Source: JAXGXJ01 sp963816155 (GTDB lineage Bacteria > Actinomycetota > Thermoleophilia > RBG-16-64-13). Taken from it: a stretch of DNA of 64,000 nt. The notes beneath the pieces were generated by a model. That model had not been told where the DNA came from. It saw only the letters and a program-made list of their open reading frames with translations, and ran no database searches. The stretch is taken from positions 632,366 through 696,365 of the forward strand of contig CAWFJE010000010.1 in assembly GCA_963816155.1 (NCBI GenBank), in the 5' to 3' direction. This document shows, piece by piece, positions 44,529 to 51,335 of the stretch. Within the stretch, counting starts at the first letter, position 1. Every line of letters begins with the position of its first letter. Position numbers and translations under genes: made by a program.

Positions 44529-44795
44529 TCACCCTCCTAGTTCTGATCGAAAGATACCTTCGAGTTCGTCCGCCCTGGGGACCCTCCCCTGAGAGACCAC
44601 CTTGCCGTTGATGACCACCGCCGGTGTCATCGTGAACCCCGCTGCCGACCCTTCGAGCGAATGCGCGGCGAGCTTGGTGACAGTCACCTGGCCCGGGAAC
44701 CTCGCCGCCGCCTTGTTGGCCTCTTCCTGCACCCTCTTGCAGCTCGCGCAGGGCGGCTCGCTGCCAAATATCCTGACCTCGATCAAACCCTCCAC
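44529..44795 (-). CDS. Thioredoxin-like redox protein (CxxC)
   Basis: 88 residues from GTG 44795, overlapping the ArsR gene by 13 bases. Redox motif GSEPPCASCKRVQ, cis-Pro in MTPAVVINGKVVSQG. It is homologous to the two proteins encoded downstream, giving three tandem copies. The frequent overlaps make one transcript and coupled translation likely. Confidence 0.87.
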   Translation of the reverse strand: MEGLIEVRIFGSEPPCASCKRVQEEANKAAARFPGQVTVTKLAAHSLEGSAAGFTMTPAVVINGKVVSQGRVPRADELEGIFRSELGG

Positions 44796-45106
44796 CCTCC
44801 CACTGCTTGCCTCAGTTCCTGCTTCTGTTCCTCGCTGACCACCTCCGCAAGTGCAGCCACGATGGTCGCCTGCTCGGGCGTTAGGTCGGGAGAGATGCGG
44901 TAGTGCATCCAGGCGCCTTCCCGGCGGTCTTGGACCAACCCGGAGTGATATAGGTAGCGGAGATGGCGTGACACCTTCGACTGCGTCTGGCCCAAAGCGC
45001 CGACAAAGTCACACACGCACAGTTCCTCGTTTTCCAGGAGAAGCGTCATGATGCGCAGGCGCGTTTCGTCTGCGAGGGCCTTGAACGTGTCGCTCAGGGT
45101 GCTCAT
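44783..45106 (-). CDS. ArsR-family regulator with a metalloid-binding CVC motif
   Basis: 107 residues. The winged helix includes LADETRLRIMTLLL and SKVSRHLRYLYHSGLVQ. The segment ENEELCVCDFVGAL matches the ELCVCDL motif of arsenite-sensing ArsR, where the two Cys bind As(III) or Sb(III). Its ATG overlaps the stop of the upstream DGC gene (ATGA). It probably controls its own nine-gene operon at the palindromic promoter near 47820. Confidence 0.9.
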   Translation of the reverse strand: MSTLSDTFKALADETRLRIMTLLLENEELCVCDFVGALGQTQSKVSRHLRYLYHSGLVQDRREGAWMHYRISPDLTPEQATIVAALAEVVSEEQKQELRQAVGGWRV

Positions 45107-45597
45107 TGCCCGTCGGCCGTCTCCGGGTTCGCGGCCTCGGCCGTTTCCTGCGGCGCGCCGTCGGCAGTCTCCGACTCAGTGCCCTCAGTCATGAGCGCGT
45201 CCACCTCGGCCGCTATGCGGTCGGCCACGACGGCGACGGCCGCCTCGTCGGCCTCCCTTCGCCCGCGCAGAGAGCGGGAGCAACCTGCCGCTTCGGTGCC
45301 CAGGATCTCCGACACCACCAGGGAGCGCGCGACGGGCCCGCCGTGCTTCTCGGTGCCCCAGCGCGCGCACTGCTTGTCGCACCCGTCGATGGTGATGGTG
45401 GGATGAGTGCGCGCGAAGTTCCGCTCGCCTTCGTTGCCGGCCAAGAACAGCGGTAGGCAGAGCGTGACGGTGTCGTGTGGCCGAAGCGACTCCAACACCC
45501 GGCGGACGGCGCTACGTGAGACCGTGCCTTCCGGGATCTCCTCGCCGCTGCAGGCGATGATCCCCACCTTGGTGGTCTTGCTCATCTCGGCAGGCAT
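45103..45597 (-). CDS. DGC-domain protein (putative zinc-binding)
   Basis: 164 residues starting at ATG 45597, which overlaps the stop of the gene before (ATGA). It has the DGC-family pattern: IIACSGEEIPEGTVSR at the N-terminus and TITIDGCDKQCARWG in the middle. The C-terminal third is Glu/Ala/Thr-rich and probably unstructured. DGC (PF08859) proteins are thought to bind zinc; their role is unknown. This is the second of two stand-alone copies, next to a third copy fused to a lipoyl domain. Confidence 0.85.
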   Translation of the reverse strand: MPAEMSKTTKVGIIACSGEEIPEGTVSRSAVRRVLESLRPHDTVTLCLPLFLAGNEGERNFARTHPTITIDGCDKQCARWGTEKHGGPVARSLVVSEILGTEAAGCSRSLRGRREADEAAVAVVADRIAAEVDALMTEGTESETADGAPQETAEAANPETADGQ

Positions 45598-46031
45598 CAG
45601 GCCGCTCCCTCGCCGGCGCGCAGCCGAGCGGCCTCTTCGGCCACGGCCTCGGCGATCTCCCGGGAGATGGCCCAACCCTCTTCGGTCAGCTCCGACCCGT
45701 TCCCCGGCTCGGCTCCTCGATGACTGCTCAGGTATCTCCCCACCTGGAAGGCTTTGGCCACCTCCCCGCCGGCGATCTCCACGTTCTTCTGGGCGCAAGA
45801 CTTTCCGCAGCCGTCGATGGTGACGCAGGGGCCGGCCTGCACCTCAGCCAGAGTCTCTTCGTCCTCTTTCACCAGAAGTGCCAAACACACCACGTCGGTC
45901 TCTCCGGGCGCCAGTTCATCGGTGACCAGATACGCAGACTCGCGGCTGATGAGCCCATGCACTTTGCCCACCCCGCTGCAGGGGATGACGAGTACTCGAG
46001 CAGGTTCTTCCTTGTCGCGGTCTTGTCCCAT
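45597..46031 (-). CDS. DGC-domain protein (putative zinc-binding)
   Basis: 144 residues from ATG 46031 after AGAAGG. The marks are VLVIPCSGVGKVHGLISRE and CVTIDGCGKSCAQKN. It is about as long as the typical stand-alone DGC protein and lacks the acidic tail of its downstream neighbour. Position between the DGC-lipoyl fusion and another DGC gene suggests that three related subunits or paralogues act together. Confidence 0.87.
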   Translation of the reverse strand: MGQDRDKEEPARVLVIPCSGVGKVHGLISRESAYLVTDELAPGETDVVCLALLVKEDEETLAEVQAGPCVTIDGCGKSCAQKNVEIAGGEVAKAFQVGRYLSSHRGAEPGNGSELTEEGWAISREIAEAVAEEAARLRAGEGAA

Positions 46032-46046
46032 GAGCCTTCTCGCTCG

Positions 46047-46958
46047 CTAGTATTCGGCTGCCTTGCGCTCGACGTCGGCGGCGTAAGCCGGTCCATCGAG
46101 GAGCAGCATCTGATCTTCCCCCCACGCGGTCAGTTCCAACTCGACGATCCAGCTGCCGTAGGGGTCCTCGTTAATGGCTTCGGGCAGATCTGTCACGGCC
46201 TCGTTGACCCTGACCACCGTGCCGCTCACGGGCGAGATGAGCTCGAAGGTGGCCTTGGTCGACTCGACCTCACCGGCCTCTCCGAACTGCTCGACCGCGG
46301 TGCCGACCTCCGGCGCGTCCACGTAGGTGATGTCGGTGAGCTGCTGCTGCAGGTAGTCCGAGATGCCCACCCGAGCCCTGCTGCCAGACACCTGCGCCCA
46401 GACGTCGTTGGCGTTGAAGAAGTATCCCGTCAAAGGGATGCGGAACTCATATTTGTCGTGGACCACCAGCACGTGATCCGTTGCGGGCTCGAACCCCGCC
46501 TCAGCCTGCGCAGCGCCTGCTCCAGCCGGCGCCTCGGCCTCTGCGTCCACGGCCCCCGCGGCCGCCTGGGCGGCTCCGGCTACCTGGACGGCTCCGTTCT
46601 CACGTTCTCCGATCTCCTTGACGATCGCGCGGGCAAGCTCCAGCGCGCCGGGACCAGGGCGAAGGCCTGGTTCGACCGTGACACCCAGCGCCTTGGCGGT
46701 CTCGGACACCAGCACTCTCTGAGCGATCTTGGCGCCTGCGGCAGCCGCAAGCTTGGCGGCGCAGCGGGTGGCGCACCCATCCACGACGATCAGTTTGTTC
46801 TCGGGAAGCGTCTTCTCGTAGCGAGCGGGAGTGCGATTGAGAACCACCGGGCACACTATCTCGGCTCCCTGTTCCTCGGCCAGGCGGATGGCCACTTCGC
46901 GAGCCACGGAGCCTTCGGGCTTGTCGAGACCGCTGCAGGCGAGGATGAGGTAGTTCAT
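46047..46958 (-). CDS. Fusion of a DGC domain with a GcvH-like lipoyl domain
   Basis: 303 residues. Residues 1-120 form a DGC domain (YLILACSGLDKPEGSVARE, VVDGCATRCAAKL; Cys8, Cys36, Cys62, Cys66). An Ala/Glu-rich linker (about 121-158) leads to a complete GcvH-like lipoyl domain (160-303). Lys235 in EVESTKATFELISPVSGTV is at the lipoylation position. The rest of the glycine cleavage system is not here, so the lipoyl arm must serve another reaction, probably carrying thiol or sulfur intermediates between the operon's redox proteins. Its ATG overlaps the ferredoxin stop (ATGA). Confidence 0.87.
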   Translation of the reverse strand: MNYLILACSGLDKPEGSVAREVAIRLAEEQGAEIVCPVVLNRTPARYEKTLPENKLIVVDGCATRCAAKLAAAAGAKIAQRVLVSETAKALGVTVEPGLRPGPGALELARAIVKEIGERENGAVQVAGAAQAAAGAVDAEAEAPAGAGAAQAEAGFEPATDHVLVVHDKYEFRIPLTGYFFNANDVWAQVSGSRARVGISDYLQQQLTDITYVDAPEVGTAVEQFGEAGEVESTKATFELISPVSGTVVRVNEAVTDLPEAINEDPYGSWIVELELTAWGEDQMLLLDGPAYAADVERKAAEY

Positions 46959-47326
46959 CCCCTCCCCTCCCCGGCCGGCGTCGCACCATCCTCTGCGGTC
47001 GCCTCGTCCTTCCCGGTGGGCGCCACGTCTTTCCCAGCGGGCGCCTCATCTGCTGCGGCGTGAAGCTTCTTGATGAGCGCCACCGTAGCGGGCTTGTCGG
47101 GGAAGGAGATGGCATCCGGGCCACAGGTCTTGGCGCAGGCCCGGCAGAAGACCACGCAGTTGTCGGGATTCGCCACCACCAACTGCATGTCGCCCTCGCG
47201 GCGCTCGAAGACCCGGTGGGGGCAGAAATCGTCGCACTCCATGCAGAAGTCGCACTTATCGTAGTCGATGGCGGGCGCCCAGGAGATCTTGCTGCGAGGC
47301 ACCCCCATGAACGTGGTCTCAGCCAT
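46955..47326 (-). CDS. Ferredoxin-like protein with two [4Fe-4S] motifs
   Basis: 123 residues from ATG 47326, overlapping the previous gene by 8 bases. Two cluster motifs: CDFCMECDDFCPHRVF and CVVFCRACAKTCGPDAI, the second with a one-residue-longer first spacing than usual. The C-terminal 30 residues are Ala/Glu/Lys/Gly-rich and look unstructured. It probably moves electrons to or from the HdrA-like protein encoded just upstream. Confidence 0.9.
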   Translation of the reverse strand: MAETTFMGVPRSKISWAPAIDYDKCDFCMECDDFCPHRVFERREGDMQLVVANPDNCVVFCRACAKTCGPDAISFPDKPATVALIKKLHAAADEAPAGKDVAPTGKDEATAEDGATPAGEGRG

Positions 47327-47774
47327 CTTGGCCGCCGTTCTGGGCGCCGGCCTCGGCGCCAGCCCCGGGGCCGCTGTCGCCGGTGCCGTCCTCGCCCGCA
47401 CCGTCCTCAGCTGCGCCCATCTTCTCGAGCGCCGCCGTCACTTTGTCCACAGCCTCGTCGGTGGTCATGTCACGGATGTCCAGCGGGACCATGTCTTTCT
47501 TCACGTCCATGCCGTGAGCCGCGAAGGCGTCTCGGAACAGCTTGTACTGCATGTTGGGGGCGCAACCGGCGATGACCAGCGGCCGCTCGGCCTGGAGGAT
47601 GTCCGCCAAGAAACGGTCCCCGTCTTCTTCACAGAGTTGAGGGTGGATCATGCCGAACTCCACGGGCAACTCGATGCGCACCCGGTTGATGAAGTCCCAG
47701 ATGTCCATCTTCTCGAACCCCGGACACTTGCCGGTGCAGACGCACATGACCAGCCCGGGCTGCGTATCATTCAT
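47319..47774 (-). CDS. HdrA N-terminal-domain-like protein, first gene of the DGC/lipoyl operon
   Basis: 151 residues. The N-terminal CVCTGKCPGFEKMDIW, then IHPQLCEEDG and LVIAGCAPNMQYKLFRDAF, correspond to the N-terminal cysteine domain of HdrA-type heterodisulfide reductase subunits, which ends before the FAD-binding part; no FAD domain is present. The C-terminus is Gly/Ala/Glu-rich. Start ATG 47774 follows GGTGAGGGG. Its function here is likely electron or sulfur transfer with the ferredoxin and lipoyl protein. Confidence 0.8.
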   Translation of the reverse strand: MNDTQPGLVMCVCTGKCPGFEKMDIWDFINRVRIELPVEFGMIHPQLCEEDGDRFLADILQAERPLVIAGCAPNMQYKLFRDAFAAHGMDVKKDMVPLDIRDMTTDEAVDKVTAALEKMGAAEDGAGEDGTGDSGPGAGAEAGAQNGGQDG

Positions 47775-47804
47775 TTCCCCTCACCTTTCTATAGAGAGGA
47801 TACC

Positions 47805-47833
47805 AGTATAACCGGTTATCCGGTTGTTAACAA
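47805..47833 (-). promoter_or_regulatory. Promoter with overlapping palindrome for the DGC/lipoyl operon
   Basis: TTGTTA (47833-47828), a 17-base spacer and TATACT (47810-47805) on the minus strand. Inside it, ATAACCGGTTAT at 47808-47819 is a perfect 12-bp palindrome covering the spacer and -10 box, with a further AACCGG half-site beside it. ArsR of the operon is the obvious candidate to bind here. Confidence 0.65.
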
Positions 47834-47839
47834 TGCCTC

Positions 47840-48703
47840 TCACACAAGCATGACCAAGGTCCCCGCGACGATCAGGATGAGGCCCACGAGCGCCTTCCTC
47901 GTGAGCGTCTCCTTGAACGCGAAATAGGCGAGGACCACGGTCACGAGGATGCTGAGCTTGTCGATGGGCACCACCAGGCTCGCGGGGCCGTCCTGCAGAG
48001 CCCTGTAGAAGCAGAGCCAGGAGGCGCCTGTGGCCACGCCGGACAGGCAGATGAAGAGCACGTCGCGACGCGGGACGTGTCTCACCGCACCCTGCTCCCT
48101 CGTGGCAAACACCACCACCCAGGCCATGATCAGCACCACGATCGTGCGGATGGCGGTACCCAGGTTGGACTCGATATCGGTGATGCCCACCTTCCCCAGG
48201 ATGGAGGTGAGGCTCGCAAACACGGCCGAGAAGATCGCGTAGACCAACCATCCCCTACCGACCACGGTCTTGCCCTCTCCCAGCTTCTTCTGGATCATCA
48301 TATATGTGCCCCCGCCGATAGCGGCGATCCCCACCAGCTTCGGCCCCAGGTTCTCGGTCTCACCCAGGAAGATGATGGCCAGGAGGACGGTGAGAACGAT
48401 GCTCGACTTGTCGACGGGCACCACTTTGTTGACGTCGCCGAGCTGCAGGGCTCTGAAGTAGCAGAGCCAGGAGGCGCCTGTCGCCACGCCGGAGAGGATC
48501 AGGAATATCAGCGTCTTGCTGCTGATGTCGCCGATGGTGTCCTGCGAGCCGACGATGAACACCATCAGCCAGGAGAAAAGCAGCACCACGACGGTGCGCA
48601 TGGCCGTGGCCACGTTCGAGCTGGTCTGCTTGATGCCGGCCTTGGCCAGGATGGCCGTGATCCCGGCGAAGAAGGCGGAGCCAAGCGCGTAGGCTATCCA
48701 CAT
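47840..48703 (-). CDS. EamA-family transporter
   Basis: 287 residues, ten hydrophobic helices in two near-identical halves. Each half has IVLTVLLAIIFLGETENLGP or LSILVTVVLAYFAFKETLT and the repeated SGVATGASWLC(Y/F)(F/Y)RALQ. The two halves are more alike than in most EamA proteins, suggesting a recent internal duplication. It lies upstream of the DGC/lipoyl operon on the same strand but has the operon's promoter after it, so it is probably separate. Substrate unknown. Confidence 0.9.
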   Translation of the reverse strand: MWIAYALGSAFFAGITAILAKAGIKQTSSNVATAMRTVVVLLFSWLMVFIVGSQDTIGDISSKTLIFLILSGVATGASWLCYFRALQLGDVNKVVPVDKSSIVLTVLLAIIFLGETENLGPKLVGIAAIGGGTYMMIQKKLGEGKTVVGRGWLVYAIFSAVFASLTSILGKVGITDIESNLGTAIRTIVVLIMAWVVVFATREQGAVRHVPRRDVLFICLSGVATGASWLCFYRALQDGPASLVVPIDKLSILVTVVLAYFAFKETLTRKALVGLILIVAGTLVMLV

Positions 48704-48900
48704 GCGAAAGCGCTCCCGTGTAGCGGATCAGGATCGCGGCTGCCGCCGAGAGTCCACTATATGCTTTCCGAGCGGATGTCGCAGGGGAGATGGTCACGCA
48801 GGATCTCCGCGCGCCGACACCGGTGGTGCGCCTGACGGTCGTGTGTTCTACTTATGCTCTGATGTTGGCGTGCGAGACGGGCACAACTTGGGAGGGAGTC

Positions 48901-49344
48901 ATGCGACCACTGATAAGACTGTCGTTTCTAGCGGTTCTGGTCCTGTGCGGCGCGTTGCTCATTGCCCTGCCCTCGTGCGGCGGACGTCACGCGGCGAACG
49001 AATTGGAGAGTACGAAGTGGGTCCTGACCGCCTATGCCGTCGACGGCTCCATGCAGGATGCGCTGCCGCTCCCCAAGGTGGACGCGACCTTCGCCGATGG
49101 GAAGGTGAGCGGGAACGGTGGGATCAACCAGTACTCGGGCTCCTACGAGGTGGACGGGTCGAAGCTGACCGTGGGAAAACTCGTCAGCACCATGATGGCG
49201 GGAGAGCAGGTGGTCATGGACCAGGAAAGCGCCTATCTGGCGAATCTGGAAGCAGCGGGGGCATACAAGGTGAGCGGAGACACGCTCACCATCAAGGATA
49301 TCTCGGCGGACACCATTCTCGAGTTCAGCGCCGAGGAGGAATAG
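48901..49344 (+). CDS. META-domain lipoprotein
   Basis: 147 residues from ATG 48901 after GGGAGGGAG. The signal peptide ends in ALPSCGG. The META domain (HslJ type) has LESTKWVLTAYAVDG, DATFADGKVSGNGGINQYSG and VSTMMAGEQVVMDQE. Members are envelope proteins linked to heat or motility and to resistance to novobiocin; the exact role is not known. Transcribed alone. Confidence 0.88.
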   Translation: MRPLIRLSFLAVLVLCGALLIALPSCGGRHAANELESTKWVLTAYAVDGSMQDALPLPKVDATFADGKVSGNGGINQYSGSYEVDGSKLTVGKLVSTMMAGEQVVMDQESAYLANLEAAGAYKVSGDTLTIKDISADTILEFSAEEE

Positions 49345-49390
49345 GGTAGAGGAGGCTCGGGCCTCCCCTCCGGCGACCGCGCCCTACGCC

Positions 49391-49717
49391 TCAGAAGTCC
49401 ATGGGGCGCACGTGGCCCTCGCGGAGCATGCGGGCGAAGTCCGCGCTGGTCTCTTTGAACACCTGGAGATCCAGCATGTCGGCCGTCTCCTCCAGATCAT
49501 GGGTGGCCTGGTCGAGCATGTTATGAAACTGCTGCGCCTGTTCTTGGGTTAGGTCGAGAGACCCCAGTTGGAAGCACTCGGGGCAGCGCACGAGCACGCT
49601 CCACTCGTGACCACAGGCTGAATCCCACTCCAGTGGCTGTATGAGCGGAGACGAACACGCTCCACAAGTGAATCCTCTGCAGGGCTGCACCGAGACGCTT
49701 GTCTCATCGATTGGCAT
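49391..49717 (-). CDS. Small zinc-ribbon protein, function unknown
   Basis: 108 residues. The N-terminal half has two Cys pairs, FTCGACSSPL and VRCPECFQLG, with a further Cys-His (ACGHEW) between them. The C-terminal half is helical (DLTQEQAQQFHNMLDQATHDL). It could be an RNA- or protein-binding adaptor; no family recognised. Divergent from the aminotransferase-like gene. Confidence 0.72.
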   Translation of the reverse strand: MPIDETSVSVQPCRGFTCGACSSPLIQPLEWDSACGHEWSVLVRCPECFQLGSLDLTQEQAQQFHNMLDQATHDLEETADMLDLQVFKETSADFARMLREGHVRPMDF

Positions 49718-49823
49718 AGCCGTCCTGAGTGCCGAGTGTCGCTTTCACACCCTCTATGTCGGCAGGGGTCCGCGAATGCCTGAATACCGGCGCAGGCAGG
49801 AACGACCAGCTCTGTGCGCGAAC

Positions 49824-49909
49824 AGTTAAGGGGTACGACCGAGACGGCTGTGATGGCCAGTTCTCCGGCCCGCCTGAGCGATCCAGATCCTCGCGAGAGT
49901 TAAGGGGTA
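49824..49909 (+). repeat. Direct repeats AGTTAAGGGGTA and a 16-codon leader ORF
   Basis: The 12-mer AGTTAAGGGGTA occurs at 49824-49835 and again at 49898-49909, 74 bases apart. The second serves as the ribosome site of the downstream gene (GTG 49915). An ATG at 49853 opens a 16-residue ORF whose TAA (49901-49903) falls inside the second repeat, so a short leader peptide could be translated from the first copy and end at the next ribosome site. Confidence 0.45.
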
Positions 49910-49914
49910 GAGAC

Positions 49915-51240
49915 GTGCTCGATTTCATGCGCCAACTGTTGTCGGTCGATGCGGGTCAGGAGGAGACCTCTTTCGACAACGTGAGACTCCTGCTCCAGCA
50001 CATCCGTGAGAATGACCTGTATCCCCACTTCCTCACTATCGACGGAGGGGTCAACGAACCCGAGTTCGAAACCGGGGGACGGACTCTCCTTCAGTTCGGC
50101 GCCAACAACTATCTGAGCCTGTCCGAAGACCCCGCGGTCAAGACGGCCGCCATCCGGGCGACCGAGGAGCACGGTGTGGGGCCGGGCGGCTCTCGTCTCA
50201 TGAGCGGCAACATCGCCATCATCCAGGAAGCCGAGCGACGCATCGCCGGCCTGACCGGCATGGAGGACTGCCTCACCTTTCCCACCGGCTACATGGCCAA
50301 CGTCACCGTGTTTCAGACCGTGATGAGCCCGTTCGTGGGCCGCCTCCCCTACCGGACCCAGGACGGGGTCATCTTCATCGACGAGTACGTGCACGGCTCC
50401 ATAAACGATGGCTGCAAGCTTTCGGGCGTGCGGACGGTGCGGTTCAAGCACAACGACCTTAGCGACCTCAAGGCCAAGCTCCAGGAGAACGAGAGCCTGC
50501 CGAACAAGCTCATTGTCACTGAAGGCGTGTACTGCCTGGAAGGGGAGATCATCGATATCCCCGCCTACATCGAAATGGCCCGGGACCACGAGGCCAAGCT
50601 CATGGTGGACGACGCCCATGCCATCGGCGTGCTCGGAAGCCGCGGCGGCGGATCTCCCGACTACCACAGCTGCGCGGACGGCATCGACATCCTCATGGGC
50701 TGTATGGACAAGGCCATGGGCGGGACGGGTGGGTATCTGTGCGGCAGCAAGGATCTGGTGGACTTTCTGCGCATAGCCGCCAGTTCCAGCGTGCTTTCGT
50801 CGGCCCTCACCTGTTCCATGGCTGGGGCGATGATCGCCGCCATCGACATCATCGAGGCTGCGCAAGACCGACGCGATGATCTGGCCGAGAAATCTCGGTA
50901 TCTGCACGAAGGGCTGTACCGTCAGGGACTGACGGTCCTAGGGCCTGACTATATCCCTTCGGTGCCGCTGTTCGTCGGTGACGAGGCTCTGGGCGTGGCC
51001 TTTGCTCACTGTCTACTGGCACGGGGCATCTTCTGCCCGGTGATGCGCTGGCCGGCCGTTCCGCTGGGCAAGGCCAGGCTGCGCCTGAGTCTCATGGCGA
51101 GGCATGAACAACGCCATCTCGACGCCCTCATAGAGGCCTGCGGCGAGGTAGGGAGGGAATTGGGAGTGGCCATCGCCTCGGGACCAAACACCTCCCCCGA
51201 GCAGGTGCCGGTCGTGCGTCCGCACGGCGCCGGTTGGTAG
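49915..51240 (+). CDS. PLP-dependent alpha-oxoamine synthase family protein (KBL/AONS-like)
   Basis: 441 residues from GTG 49915 with AAGGGG upstream. Family marks: LLQFGANNYLSLSEDPAVK, GPGGSRLMSGN, LTFPTGYMANVTVFQ, LMVDDAHAIGVLG, and a Lys in GCMDKAMGGTGGYLCG, where the usual GTFSKAFG is changed to CMDKAMGG. The fold joins an amino acid with an acyl-CoA, as in biotin, heme or sphingoid-base synthesis. The altered Lys motif and unusual neighbourhood (zinc-ribbon protein, sensor protein) make the biotin pathway unlikely. A membrane lipid or signal-molecule synthesis is possible. Confidence 0.87.
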   Translation: MLDFMRQLLSVDAGQEETSFDNVRLLLQHIRENDLYPHFLTIDGGVNEPEFETGGRTLLQFGANNYLSLSEDPAVKTAAIRATEEHGVGPGGSRLMSGNIAIIQEAERRIAGLTGMEDCLTFPTGYMANVTVFQTVMSPFVGRLPYRTQDGVIFIDEYVHGSINDGCKLSGVRTVRFKHNDLSDLKAKLQENESLPNKLIVTEGVYCLEGEIIDIPAYIEMARDHEAKLMVDDAHAIGVLGSRGGGSPDYHSCADGIDILMGCMDKAMGGTGGYLCGSKDLVDFLRIAASSSVLSSALTCSMAGAMIAAIDIIEAAQDRRDDLAEKSRYLHEGLYRQGLTVLGPDYIPSVPLFVGDEALGVAFAHCLLARGIFCPVMRWPAVPLGKARLRLSLMARHEQRHLDALIEACGEVGRELGVAIASGPNTSPEQVPVVRPHGAGW

Positions 51241-51335
51241 GCTCTCAAGCTTCCTCGCTGCCGCGCCGAAACTACCACAATGGAGCGAACTCTGGCCGCC
51301 ACACACCAACAGGCCTGTGAAGCGTAGGTTAGACC

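Noticed and set aside
44001..44795. Further Sec codons in the thioredoxin-like genes
   Set aside because: Active-site positions are Cys or Gly codons and each gene ends with a normal stop coupled to the next start.
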